From Natronococcus sp. A-GB7 (GTDB taxonomy: Archaea; Halobacteriota; Halobacteria; Halobacteriales; Natrialbaceae), in NCBI RefSeq assembly GCF_029688865.1, contig NZ_JARUKV010000020.1, positions 30,198 to 94,197 of the forward strand: a stretch of 64,000 nt of DNA, given 5' to 3'. This document shows positions 1 through 7,604 of this stretch, one piece after another; the stretch's first letter is position 1, and each line of letters begins with the position of its first letter. Made by a program: the position numbers and the translations under genes. The notes beneath the pieces are model-generated. The model was not told the origin of the DNA and ran no database searches. It worked only from the letters and a program-made list of their open reading frames with translations.

Positions 1-1
1 G

Positions 2-649
2 ATCGTGTCGACCGCCGCCGCGTTCGTGCTGTTTCTACGAGCGATCGCACAGGGGGACGTCTCGTACGTGACACCGATCAACAAGATCGTCCCGATGTTC
101 GTCCTTCCGCTCGAGATCCTGTTTCTCGGGCAGTTACTGACGCCGTTACAGGTCACCGGAGTCGTCGTCGCGACGCTCGCAGTGTATGTGGCGAACTACG
201 ACCCGGGTGGATTCTTCCGACCGTTCGTCAAGGCGGCGCGGTCGCGGCCCGCACAGCTCGCGCTAGTGAGCGCGATGTGTTACGCGATTAGTGACCTCGG
301 AAAGCGTGTTTCGTTGCAGGAACTCGCTATTCCGGAGACGCTCTGGGTTCCGCTGTTGCTATCCGGGGTTGCCGTCGTTCTCCTCCCGAGTGCGGTCCGA
401 AACCCACCGACCGAGATCCGAGCGGATCTCCCCACGCTAGCTGTCGGAGGGGCGATGGTCGCGCTCGGAGAGCACCTCACGACGCTGGCGTTCGCCCTGT
501 TGCCGGCGAGTATCGCCTCGCCCGTGATCAACACGCAGGCGATTATCGTCGTCGTCCTCGGCGGAATCCTCCTCGGAGAGCGTTACTTTCGGATTCGGCT
601 CGTTGCAGCCGTGTTGGCGGTCGTCGGGGTCACGCTCATTGCGATCTGA
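2..649 (+). CDS. EamA/DMT-family transporter, C-terminal part (5' end outside window)
   Basis: The gene runs in from the left edge, so the true start is not visible; about 215 residues remain. The protein is almost wholly hydrophobic, with about seven membrane segments. It has the shape of the second half of a ten-helix drug/metabolite transporter: an internal loop near residues 70-90, then a repeat ending with ASPVINTQAIIVVVLGGILLGE. The motif of a helix followed by LGERY close to the C-terminus is typical of EamA repeats. The family exports metabolites or drugs across the cytoplasmic membrane; the substrate cannot be told. A GTG at base 5 is an internal codon, not a convincing start, because a full family member is about 290 residues. 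Confidence 0.8.
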   Translation: MVSTAAAFVLFLRAIAQGDVSYVTPINKIVPMFVLPLEILFLGQLLTPLQVTGVVVATLAVYVANYDPGGFFRPFVKAARSRPAQLALVSAMCYAISDLGKRVSLQELAIPETLWVPLLLSGVAVVLLPSAVRNPPTEIRADLPTLAVGGAMVALGEHLTTLAFALLPASIASPVINTQAIIVVVLGGILLGERYFRIRLVAAVLAVVGVTLIAI

Positions 650-763
650 GCCTTACGCGTACGCGGAAGAAGACGAGACACTCAAGTTTCGATGCCGTTG
701 AAACGCTCCCTTTGCGATCGGTCGGACGTCGGCACAGGAGAGAAAGGGGGGCGATCGTCGTCT

Positions 764-1729
764 CTAGTCGTGAATTCCCATCGCGCTGATCTGCTCCTGG
801 TACCGGTTTCGAATCGTGACCTCGGTTACCTGAGCGACGTCGGCGACCTCTCGCTGGGTCTTCTTCTCGTTACAGAGGAGCGCACTCGCGTAGATCGCGG
901 CCGCGGCGTACCCGGTGGGCGACTTGCCCGACAGCATCCCCTGTTCGGCCGTCGTGTTGATGATCTCGTTGGCCTTGAGCTGGACTTCTTCGGGGAGGTC
1001 GAGCTCCGAGCAGAACCGTGGGACGTACTTCTTCGGATCGACGGGCTCCATCTCGAGGCCGAGCTCCTGGGAGATGTAGCGGTACGTGCGCCCGATCTCC
1101 ATGCGATCGACCCGCGAGACCGCCGCGACCTCGTCGAGCGAGCGCGGAATGCCCTCCATCCGACAGGCGGCGTACAGGGTGCTCGTCGCGACGCCCTCGA
1201 TCGACCGCCCGCGGATGAGGTCCTCGTCGAGCGCGCGCCGGTAGAGCACACTGGCTACCTCTCGCACTGAGCGAGGAACGCCCAGTGCGGATGCCATTCG
1301 GTCGGTCTCGGAGAGGGCGAACTGCAGGTTCCGTTCGCCGGCGTCCTTCGTTCGGATCCGTTCCTGCCACTTCCGGAGCCGACTCATCTGGTTTCGTTTC
1401 TCCGAGGACAGCGAACGACCGTAGGCGTCCTTGTTCTTCCAGTCGATCGTCGTGGTCAACCCCTTGTCGTGCATCGTCTGGGTCGTCGGCGCCCCGACTC
1501 GGGACTTGCTGTCCCGTTCCGACTGGTTGAACGCTCGCCACTCGGGTCCGTGATCGATGCCGTCCTCCTCGAGAATGAGCCCACAGTCCTCACAACTGAC
1601 CTCGCTTCCGTCCGAACTCCGGACGAGTGCCGTCGAATCGCACTCCGGACACGCCCGAACGCCCTCCTGTTCAGTCGTGTTGTTCTTCGTCTGCTCGTCA
1701 CGTTGTTTCTGACGGGTCGGGCGTTTCAT
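764..1729 (-). CDS. tfb: Transcription initiation factor IIB (TFB)
   Basis: Archaeal TFB of 321 residues. It recruits RNA polymerase to TBP-bound promoters and reads the BRE upstream of the TATA box. An N-terminal zinc ribbon at residues about 27-47 has CPEC and CEDC pairs; the B-finger/linker follows (GPEWRAFNQSERDSKSRVGAP); then two cyclin-like repeats run from about residue 115 to 310, with the second ending in a DNA-contacting helix (VTEVTIRNRYQE). Length and domain order are normal for the family. Haloarchaea carry several TFB paralogues used for alternative promoter sets, so this need not be the housekeeping copy. The start is supported by a TATA-like box about 30 bp upstream. Confidence 0.96.
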   Translation of the reverse strand: MKRPTRQKQRDEQTKNNTTEQEGVRACPECDSTALVRSSDGSEVSCEDCGLILEEDGIDHGPEWRAFNQSERDSKSRVGAPTTQTMHDKGLTTTIDWKNKDAYGRSLSSEKRNQMSRLRKWQERIRTKDAGERNLQFALSETDRMASALGVPRSVREVASVLYRRALDEDLIRGRSIEGVATSTLYAACRMEGIPRSLDEVAAVSRVDRMEIGRTYRYISQELGLEMEPVDPKKYVPRFCSELDLPEEVQLKANEIINTTAEQGMLSGKSPTGYAAAAIYASALLCNEKKTQREVADVAQVTEVTIRNRYQEQISAMGIHD

Positions 1730-1757
1730 CAGTCGAGTAGAGAGAGTGACCCAAGAA

Positions 1758-1765
1758 GGTTAAAC
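1758..1765 (-). promoter_or_regulatory. TATA-like box of tfb
   Basis: On the minus strand GTTTAACC lies with its centre about 32 bp upstream of the tfb ATG at 1729, which gives a very short leader. This matches the usual haloarchaeal arrangement. Confidence 0.5.
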
Positions 1766-1836
1766 GCTGGGAGTGATCGGAGCGAAACGGGCCGAAAAGA
1801 AGTCGCGAAAATAACCGGTTTCGCTCATCGCACGTC

Positions 1837-1844
1837 TTGATAAG
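1837..1844 (+). promoter_or_regulatory. TATA-like box of the sugar kinase
   Basis: TTGATAAG is centred 26 bp upstream of the ATG at 1867. Transcription would start at or next to the A of that ATG, giving a leaderless mRNA. This argues against a TTG start at 1837, which lies inside the box itself. Confidence 0.5.
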
Positions 1845-1866
1845 ACATGCGTCCGTCGCTGTTCCT

Positions 1867-3378
1867 ATGAAAGCACTCGTCGGAATCGACGCCGGAACGA
1901 CCGCTATCACGGCTGTCGCGTACGATACGAGCGGATCCACTCTCGCGACCGCGACGGAAACGCAGTCCGTCGACCGTCCGAACACCGGTCAGGCCGAACT
2001 GGATATGGGGGCGGTCTGGGACCGAACCAGGGAAACGATCACACGAGTGGTCACGAGCCTGGACGAACACGTCGAGATCGCCGGCGTCGGCATTACGGGA
2101 CAGGGCGATGGCTGCTGGCTGATCGATACGAACGGAGAGCCCGTTCGAGACGCCGTCCTGTGGTCCGATAGTCGAGCAGCATCGATCCTCGAGAGCTGGA
2201 CAGAGGACGGGACGATGGACGCGCTGGTCGAAACGTGTGGCTCACCCGTATATCCGGGAATGTGCCTGCCGATTTTGACGTGGCTCGCCGAACACGAGCC
2301 GGAAACGCTCGAGCGGGCGACGACCGCGTTCTCGTGTAAGGACTGGCTCGGCTACAACCTGACCGAAACTCGAGCGACCGATTACACCGAAGCGACGGTG
2401 CCGTTTCTCGACCGCGAAACGGGCGAGTTCGAGCCGGCGGTGTTCGAGTGGGCCGGTATTCCGGAGCGGAGCAACCTCGTCCCGGACGTTCGCTCCGGGA
2501 CTGACGTGATCGGAGCGGTCACGAGCGACGCCGCCTCGGAGACGGGGCTCCCCGAAGGGACGCCGGTGGTAGCCGGAACGATCGACGTCGTCGCCTCGGC
2601 GGTCGGCGCCGGTGCGGTCGTGCCGGGCGACGGGGCGGTTTCGCTCGGAACGTCACTGTTTGCCCAGACGATTACCGAGGGACCCGGAGCCGACGGCCGG
2701 GGGATCGGGATGGCGTTCGGAATCGACGATCGCTGGACGACGGCGATCGGTTCGAACGCGGGGACGCCGAGCCTCGAGTGGGTGTGCGAGGAGCTGCTCG
2801 AGATAAAAGAGATCGAGACCCTCGAATCGATCGCCACGTCGGCGGCGGCGGGGTCGGGAGGAGTACTGTTTCTCCCCTATCTCAGTACGACCGGGGAGCG
2901 AGGACCGTTCACCGATCCGAACGCTCGGGCCGGATTCGTCGGACTGACCCCAGAGCACACTCGAGCGCACGTCGTCCGCAGCGTCTACGAAGGGCTCAGC
3001 CTTGCAGTCCGGGATTGTATCGAACATCTTCCTGCGACGCCGAATCGAGTGTACCTCACCGGTGGGGGGAGCCGATCGGCGTTCTGGTGTGAACTCCTCG
3101 CGGACTGTCTCGGGATCGAGTTGTTCGTTCCGGAGGCGGAGTACCCCGCGGCGAAGGGGGCGGCGACGTTACTCGCGGTCGGGCTCGGGATCGAATCTTC
3201 CCTCGAGCAGGCCGGTTCCCGACTCGGCGAAACGGAGCGGCGTTACGAGCCGGACGGAGACGTCGCGGAAACGTACGACGAACTGTACGAACACTACCGT
3301 CGAACGCGTCTCGATATGCAGCCGATCTGGCAACGACGGGCCGAGTTGCGATACGTCTACGATAACGATCAGGGATGA
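1867..3378 (+). CDS. FGGY-family carbohydrate kinase
   Basis: ATP-dependent sugar or polyol kinase of 503 residues, acting in the cytoplasm. The N-terminal phosphate loop GIDAGTT is at residues 6-12; GITGQGDGCWLID and VLWSDSRA at about 80-110 are the FGGY_N substrate region. In the C-terminal half SLGTSLFAQ and YLTGGGSRSAFWCELLADC form the second ATP site, followed by the FGGY signature region ending PAAKGAA. GQGDG with a tryptophan is seen in L-xylulose and erythritol kinase relatives rather than glycerol kinase, but the substrate is not settled. ATG 1867 is preferred over the upstream TTG because it starts right at the conserved N-terminus and fits the promoter. It stands alone, divergent from tfb. 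Confidence 0.9.
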   Translation: MKALVGIDAGTTAITAVAYDTSGSTLATATETQSVDRPNTGQAELDMGAVWDRTRETITRVVTSLDEHVEIAGVGITGQGDGCWLIDTNGEPVRDAVLWSDSRAASILESWTEDGTMDALVETCGSPVYPGMCLPILTWLAEHEPETLERATTAFSCKDWLGYNLTETRATDYTEATVPFLDRETGEFEPAVFEWAGIPERSNLVPDVRSGTDVIGAVTSDAASETGLPEGTPVVAGTIDVVASAVGAGAVVPGDGAVSLGTSLFAQTITEGPGADGRGIGMAFGIDDRWTTAIGSNAGTPSLEWVCEELLEIKEIETLESIATSAAAGSGGVLFLPYLSTTGERGPFTDPNARAGFVGLTPEHTRAHVVRSVYEGLSLAVRDCIEHLPATPNRVYLTGGGSRSAFWCELLADCLGIELFVPEAEYPAAKGAATLLAVGLGIESSLEQAGSRLGETERRYEPDGDVAETYDELYEHYRRTRLDMQPIWQRRAELRYVYDNDQG

Positions 3379-3581
3379 GTTGGACACCGACGAAGAGAAC
3401 GATCAGTAGTGAACGATCCGAACCCGGTAGCTAATGAGCGCTCCGAACTCGGTAACGAGTGGCAAACTCCACAGTGGGAGATCCGAACGCAGCCGAATTC
3501 GTCGGTTCGAGTCCGACTTCGGTCGAGATCCGAGAACGGTCGAGCGGCACGCTTTTGAGAGGCGGCAGTGACGGTGGCGGT

Positions 3582-3908
3582 GTGGGACGATATCAGCCGG
3601 GACGACACGATTCGTTCATCAAGTGCGACGCACCTCGGTGCGGAGCGAGCAACGCTCCGGAAGGATCCGCGGAGTACGACGCCGAGTGTTGGCGGTGCGG
3701 GGAACCCCTCGGCGGAAAACCCGAACCGGGCGACGAGGTGACTGTCGACATCGTCGACGAGAAAGCCGACGGGACACTCGTTTGCAAGACCGAGAGCGGG
3801 TTCGTACTCTTTCTCGAGGCGGATATCGCGGCGATCGAGGCGATAGTCCGGGTTACGACGGTCGACGAGACCTACGGCGAGGCGGAACTCGTCGAAGCGA
3901 ACCCGTAA
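3582..3908 (+). CDS. Small zinc-ribbon protein with TRAM/OB-like C-terminus
   Basis: About 108 residues from a GTG at 3582. The first half has four cysteines in two pairs (CDAPRC and CWRC), a zinc ribbon of the haloarchaeal small-protein type. The second half, from PEPGDEVTVDIVDE to VDETYGEAELVEANP, alternates beta strands with glycine turns like a TRAM or OB fold, suggesting nucleic-acid binding. That is inferred from the pattern only. The open frame continues upstream to 3459, but that stretch has no protein-like composition, so the internal GTG is preferred. It lies between the sugar kinase and the replication origin and shows no operon partner. Confidence 0.65.
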   Translation: MGRYQPGRHDSFIKCDAPRCGASNAPEGSAEYDAECWRCGEPLGGKPEPGDEVTVDIVDEKADGTLVCKTESGFVLFLEADIAAIEAIVRVTTVDETYGEAELVEANP

Positions 3909-4110
3909 CTGAACTGTCCGATTTGCGACGACCTGGGTTTACACAGTTCATCGTACAAACGCTCGACAGGATACCCTACGTCCTAACCAAATTTTTCAAG
4001 AGAGGCAGTCGGAAAGGTAGTCGGAAGAGCTGTTGCAAACGACGAACTTGGGAAGGGTTCCCAGAGGAAGGAAGCCGAAGTTCGAGAAGGGAATCGCTGG
4101 ATCGCACACA

Positions 4111-4131
4111 CACACCACGTTTCCGGTGAAA
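4111..4131 (-). repeat. ORB repeat 1
   Basis: Full match to the core CACCGGAAACGTGGTGTG on the minus strand, with three T residues before it. It is preceded by a CA-dinucleotide run. It faces ORBs 2 and 3 across the AT-rich tract. Confidence 0.9.
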
Positions 4132-4164
4132 CGGCTCGAGAGGGACGTGGGAGAAGACGTGTTT

Positions 4165-4265
4165 CGTGACAACTTACTGGAATATATAGCTCGTTGTCCT
4201 AGATTTCTTGACCCACTCTACTGGTGGTTTTATTACCTATTAGGACGTAAAGTCCATTGACTAGA
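4165..4265. other. Candidate duplex unwinding element
   Basis: An AT-rich tract in otherwise GC-rich DNA, containing GGAATATATAGC and GGTTTTATTACCTATTAGG. It lies between oppositely oriented ORBs (4111 minus and 4451 plus). Its role as the site of strand opening is inferred from position and base composition. Confidence 0.6.
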
Positions 4266-4280
4266 TCACTTCATAGGAAA

Positions 4281-4296
4281 GGTGACTATAGTCACC
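4281..4296. repeat. Perfect 16-bp palindrome GGTGACTATAGTCACC
   Basis: An uninterrupted palindrome on the orc1-proximal edge of the AT-rich tract. It is unrelated to the ORB repeat. It could be a dimeric protein binding site. Confidence 0.7.
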
Positions 4297-4450
4297 GTAG
4301 GGATCGTCTTCTCGAGCCGAATCTGCTGCCTCTCACGTTCGAATTGGAGAATCGGATCCGGCTGCGCCTCAGCCTTTCCCCTTCGGTAACTGGCTCTCGT
4401 CCCATCTTCAACCCCCGTTTCCCCTCCACCCCACCCACCTTCGGAGCCGA

Positions 4451-4471
4451 TTTCACCGGAAACGTGGTGTG
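4451..4471 (+). repeat. ORB repeat 2
   Basis: Full match to the core CACCGGAAACGTGGTGTG, followed by a TG run. It faces repeat 1. Confidence 0.9.
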
Positions 4472-4514
4472 TGTGTGCGGCCGGCCGATCTCGCTCGCCG
4501 AAACCCTCAAGTCG

Positions 4515-4535
4515 ATTCACCGGAAACACGGTGTC
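4515..4535 (+). repeat. ORB repeat 3
   Basis: Close match (CACCGGAAACACGGTGTC) ending 8 bp upstream of the orc1/cdc6 start codon. Initiator bound here would cover the promoter-start region, so autoregulation is plausible. Confidence 0.85.
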
Positions 4536-4542
4536 TGAATCA

Positions 4543-5757
4543 ATGCCCGAGTCCGATGACCTGTTCGTCCGGGAGGATCCGATCTTCGTCAACAAGGAAC
4601 TCCTCGAGATCAGTCACCTCCCGGACGAGGGTCGTATCGTCGGTCGGGACGAGGAGATCAGCCACCTCGCTAACGCGGTCAATCCGGCGATCTTCGGCCA
4701 GAGTCCGAGCAACGTCCTAATCTACGGAAAGACCGGGACCGGAAAGTCCCTCTGTGCGAAGTACATCTCGAGACGACTCGTCGAAACCGCGAAGGAAGAA
4801 GACATCAACGCAGTCTTCGCGTACGTCGACTGCGCACAGGATACCACCGAGACCCAGGCCGTCCAGACGATCGCGAGCTCGGTCAACACCGATGGGACCG
4901 ATATCTACATTCCGGATAAGGGGATCAGCACAGCGACCTACTACAAACGACTCTGGCGTCTGCTCAACGAGGAGTACGACGTTGCGCTCATCATCCTCGA
5001 CGAGATCGACAAACTCGAGGACGACGCGATCCTAATGCAGCTTTCCCGAGCGGGCGAGGCTGGAAAAGTCAGAGACTGCAAGATCGGTGTCATGGGAATC
5101 AGCAACAAAATCAAGTACAAGGATCGGATGGACGAGCGGGTCAAATCGAGCCTCTGTGAACGGGAGTTCGTCTTCCCGCCGTACAACGCGAGTCAGCTCA
5201 ACAAGATCATGACCGCCAGAAGCGATGCGTTCCGAGAGGGTGTATTGGAGGACGCGGTAATTCCACGGGCCGCTGCGCTGGCGGCCCGCGAGCACGGCGA
5301 CGCGCGCAAGGCGATCGACATCCTCCGGTACGCCGGCGAGATCGCTCAGACTCGAGGCACGGAGACCGTTCGCGAGGAGTTCGTCGTTCAGGCACGGGAA
5401 CGCGCGGAGGTTGATCGATTCCGCGAACTCATCCGCGGTTCGACCCCTCACTCCCGGTACGTTCTGCAGGCACTAACGGTGCTCTCGCTCGACCAGCAAC
5501 GCGAGGACGAGGGCGTCGAGAACAGCGGGTTCAGAACCACGCGCATCTACGACGTCTACGAACAGATCTGTCGACAGGAGGGAACCGATGCGCTCTCGCT
5601 TCGCCGCGTCCGCGACCTCCTGAAAGAACACGCCTTCCTCGATATCCTCGAGCAGACCCGCCACAGCGGCGGGAGCGCGGAGGGTAGTTACACCGAACAC
5701 ACGCTCCTCGAGGATCCCAAAGTGGTCAAAAACGTTCTCGAGGACACCGTTGAGTAG
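4543..5757 (+). CDS. orc: Orc1/Cdc6-type replication initiator
   Basis: AAA+ initiator of 404 residues that binds ORB repeats and loads the MCM helicase. Walker A YGKTGTGKS is at residues 61-69 and Walker B ALIILDEIDKL at about 148-158. Sensor 1 is near GVMGISNK, the sensor 2/lid region is HGDARKAIDILRYAGEIA, and a winged-helix domain occupies about 310-400 (TTRIYDVYEQICRQEG onward). Length and order are normal. The ATG at 4543 is chosen because an upstream extension would read through ORB repeats. The gene is embedded in ORB arrays on both sides, and parA lies convergently beyond. This marks an active or once-active replicon rather than one of the many orphan Orc paralogues. Confidence 0.96.
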   Translation: MPESDDLFVREDPIFVNKELLEISHLPDEGRIVGRDEEISHLANAVNPAIFGQSPSNVLIYGKTGTGKSLCAKYISRRLVETAKEEDINAVFAYVDCAQDTTETQAVQTIASSVNTDGTDIYIPDKGISTATYYKRLWRLLNEEYDVALIILDEIDKLEDDAILMQLSRAGEAGKVRDCKIGVMGISNKIKYKDRMDERVKSSLCEREFVFPPYNASQLNKIMTARSDAFREGVLEDAVIPRAAALAAREHGDARKAIDILRYAGEIAQTRGTETVREEFVVQARERAEVDRFRELIRGSTPHSRYVLQALTVLSLDQQREDEGVENSGFRTTRIYDVYEQICRQEGTDALSLRRVRDLLKEHAFLDILEQTRHSGGSAEGSYTEHTLLEDPKVVKNVLEDTVE

Positions 5758-5821
5758 TTCTCGAACGACCGTTCCGATCGATCGTGATGGAACCGTCCGT
5801 TTGCGGAAAGAAAACGGCCTG

Positions 5822-5842
5822 ATTCACCGGAAACGTGGTGTG
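5822..5842 (+). repeat. ORB repeat 4
   Basis: Full match to the core CACCGGAAACGTGGTGTG, 64 bp after the orc stop. Confidence 0.9.
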
Positions 5843-5845
5843 CTC

Positions 5846-5866
5846 CTCCACCGGAAATTCGGTGTG
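5846..5866 (+). repeat. ORB repeat 5
   Basis: Variant with CACCGGAAATTCGGTGTG, only 3 bp after repeat 4 and in the same direction, so the two form a tandem pair. Confidence 0.8.
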
Positions 5867-5977
5867 TCTTCGTCCGTCGTACAAGTTCGATTCGACCGAC
5901 CGAACTTCTGCTGATTCTCGGTTCTGAAATCCCCGGCTACAGCGCACTTATGTCCAATCTAACCACCCCGTCCAGCA

Positions 5978-5998
5978 TTCCACCGGAAAGATGGTGTC
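5978..5998 (+). repeat. ORB repeat 6
   Basis: Variant with CACCGGAAAGATGGTGTC. Confidence 0.8.
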
Positions 5999-6026
5999 TT
6001 CGTCGACGACAACGTTCCCCCGTCGA

Positions 6027-6047
6027 CACACCGGGGTTCCGGTGAAA
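6027..6047 (-). repeat. ORB repeat 7
   Basis: Minus-strand variant; read on the minus strand it is CACCGGAACCCCGGTGTG. It is the only inverted copy in the downstream array. Confidence 0.8.
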
Positions 6048-6103
6048 CTCCGTCTGACCGGTGGTTTCTGGTTCCCTCGGAAACTGACCTTCGCGAGGGT
6101 CGA

Positions 6104-6124
6104 TTTCACCGGAAACGAGGTGTG
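6104..6124 (+). repeat. ORB repeat 8
   Basis: Near-perfect copy (CACCGGAAACGAGGTGTG), followed by an AT-rich stretch up to about 6250. Confidence 0.85.
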
Positions 6125-6211
6125 TCTGACTAGTATTTTTGGATTGACTACTTCTCGGGAATGAGATCCAGCTGGTGACGGTTCGCAGAGGGATTCAGAC
6201 AGCCCCAATCT

Positions 6212-6227
6212 GTATATCGCGATATAC
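6212..6227. repeat. Perfect 16-bp palindrome GTATATCGCGATATAC
   Basis: An uninterrupted palindrome between the last ORB and the 3' end of the partition operon. It has no resemblance to the ORB. Candidate site for a dimeric DNA-binding protein such as a centromere-binding factor; the function is inferred from position only. Confidence 0.7.
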
Positions 6228-6306
6228 GGTACATTGGTTTTGGATTCGAATCACTGCTCCGACCGCTGATCCATCGAACTCCGAGCTGGTCTCGGCTCGA
6301 GAGCGT

Positions 6307-6732
6307 TCACTCGAAGTCGTAGCCCCAGTCGCGTAGTACGTCGGCGACCTCGTCGACGCGAGTCATTCCGACGAGAAGAGCGGCCTCCCGGAGATCGGCC
6401 TTCTTGACGGACTCACCGAGTTCGCCCTCGAGACTTCGGCGGGTCTCGCGCTGGTGGTCGAGCGTCGACTCTTGAAGGTGTAGCTGGACCGTCTTCGGTC
6501 GGTCGTCGGAGATGCTATCACGTCTGTAGATCCACGGCAATCCACCGACCGACGAGCCACCAGCCGACTCACTGACGTTCGAGTCGCGATCGGCCTCCGA
6601 CCTAGCCGTTGACTCGGGAGACAGTCGTTCGGAGTCGGAGTCCGTGCTGGATGACTCGTTGTCTTCACCGCCGCCCTCGTTATCGCTGCCGAACGGATCG
6701 TCGCTGCTCGCACCGCTTTTGAACCCGCTCAT
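6307..6732 (-). CDS. Putative partition partner of ParA
   Basis: 141 residues; the start codon overlaps the stop of parA by 4 bp (ATGA), which implies translational coupling. The N-terminal half (to about residue 70) is a low-complexity linker rich in Ser, Glu and Asp. The C-terminal half is a compact, conserved-looking domain (DDRPKTVQLHLQESTLDHQR ... GESVKKADLREAALLVGM ... EVADVLRDWGYDFE). VQLHLQ followed by two helices resembles a ribbon-helix-helix DNA-binding unit, but this is inference. Position and coupling suggest it is the centromere-binding adaptor (ParB role) of the replicon. No ParB/Noc-type domain is present. Confidence 0.65.
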   Translation of the reverse strand: MSGFKSGASSDDPFGSDNEGGGEDNESSSTDSDSERLSPESTARSEADRDSNVSESAGGSSVGGLPWIYRRDSISDDRPKTVQLHLQESTLDHQRETRRSLEGELGESVKKADLREAALLVGMTRVDEVADVLRDWGYDFE

Positions 6733-7604
6733 GCAGTCGTCACCTCCTCGAGCGCGCCCGGCTCCGGCGGGTTCGGCGCGTCGATCCCGGCCTGGTCCTC
6801 GAGGTAGCGGGCGAGGCGATCGAACTGCGCCAGCGTCTCGAGTTCGTAGTCGCGACGGCGGTCGCGGTGTTCGCGAACGAACTCGAACGCGGAGCACTGT
6901 TCCTTCCAGCAGCCCTCCATCAAGGAGGTTCGGTCGGGGAGCACCTCCGGGGTGGGGAACTCGATCTCCTCGATCAGCGCCGTCTGGTCGTTCGTCCGTT
7001 TGAACCCGTTCGGAACGGCCGCCAGCACGCCGACCTCGATCCCCATCTGGTCGGCGAAGTTGCTGGCGAGTTCCTCGAGGCCGTCGACGGAGGCTCGCCC
7101 CTTCGCACTGGGTTCGACCGGGAGCACGAGGTTTCGAGTCGCGTAGATCGCGTTGTAGAGGTGGTCGGACTCGGTTGCCGGCGGATCACAGATCAAGACG
7201 TCGTACTCCTCGGCGACCCCGCCCTCCTGGAGTACCCGTTGGAGCTGTGCGTAGATATTGTACGCGTCGCCGAGCTCCTCGGCTTTCTGTTTCTCGCGTG
7301 CGAGGTGGTTCGACAGATCCGAGAGCATGTTGTGCTCCGGAACGATGTCGACGCTCTCCGCCGATCGGATCAATCCGTCGAACGATCCCTTTCCGCTACC
7401 GACGAGGTGACGAACGAGGTTGTCGACGTCCCGGTCCGCGCGCCCCTCGTCGACGCCGAGCAGTCGACTGAGGTCGCCGTCCTGGGGGTCGAGCGGGACG
7501 ACGAGCACGTCGAGTCCCGCTCGAGCGTGCGCGACGGCGAGGTTCGCCGCCAGCGACGACTTCCCGACGCCCCCCGCTTCGGAGTAAACCGTGTACGAGA
7601 GCAT
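6729..7604 (-). CDS. parA: ParA-type partition ATPase
   Basis: A 291-residue MinD/ParA-superfamily ATPase that would segregate the replicon by nucleoid-bound ATP cycling. The deviant Walker A is SEAGGVGKSS at residues 8-17: the catalytic Lys of GKS is present, while the first signature lysine of the classic KGGxGKT is replaced by Ala. Walker A' is VVPLDPQDGDLSRLLG, and the Walker B region is VLICDPPATESDHL. It is first in a two-gene operon with the 141-residue protein downstream (4-bp overlap). Upstream is a 348-bp AT-rich region with repeated CTAAGA motifs, a candidate operator or centromere. Together with orc and the ORBs this forms a replication-partition block. Confidence 0.9.
   Translation of the reverse strand: MLSYTVYSEAGGVGKSSLAANLAVAHARAGLDVLVVPLDPQDGDLSRLLGVDEGRADRDVDNLVRHLVGSGKGSFDGLIRSAESVDIVPEHNMLSDLSNHLAREKQKAEELGDAYNIYAQLQRVLQEGGVAEEYDVLICDPPATESDHLYNAIYATRNLVLPVEPSAKGRASVDGLEELASNFADQMGIEVGVLAAVPNGFKRTNDQTALIEEIEFPTPEVLPDRTSLMEGCWKEQCSAFEFVREHRDRRRDYELETLAQFDRLARYLEDQAGIDAPNPPEPGALEEVTTA

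Larger units (their letters stand above)
3909..6306. other. Replication origin region (ORB arrays around orc1/cdc6)
   Basis: Eight copies of an ORB-like repeat with core CACCGGAAACGTGGTGTG lie in the two non-coding blocks flanking the initiator gene: three upstream (4111 minus, 4451 plus, 4515 plus) and five downstream (5822, 5846, 5978 and 6104 plus, 6027 minus). The upstream copies face each other across an AT-rich tract of about 100 bp, the usual layout of a haloarchaeal origin in which inverted ORBs flank the unwinding element. Small open frames across 4033-4538 and 5726-6208 are byproducts of the repeats and are not treated as genes. Origin activity is inferred from this layout. Confidence 0.9.

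Noticed and set aside
1837..1866. TTG start ten codons upstream of the sugar kinase ATG
   Set aside because: It lies in the TATA-like box and adds residues not seen in FGGY kinases.
3497..3513. GTCGG-TTCGAGT-CCGAC resembles a tRNA T-arm and could mark an integration site near the origin
   Set aside because: No acceptor stem, D-arm or CCA-side match could be built around it and no direct repeat was seen elsewhere; a chance match in GC-rich DNA is likely.
4033..4538. Open frames inside the origin, upstream of orc
   Set aside because: They read through the ORB repeats and AT-rich tract, have no domain and no promoter.
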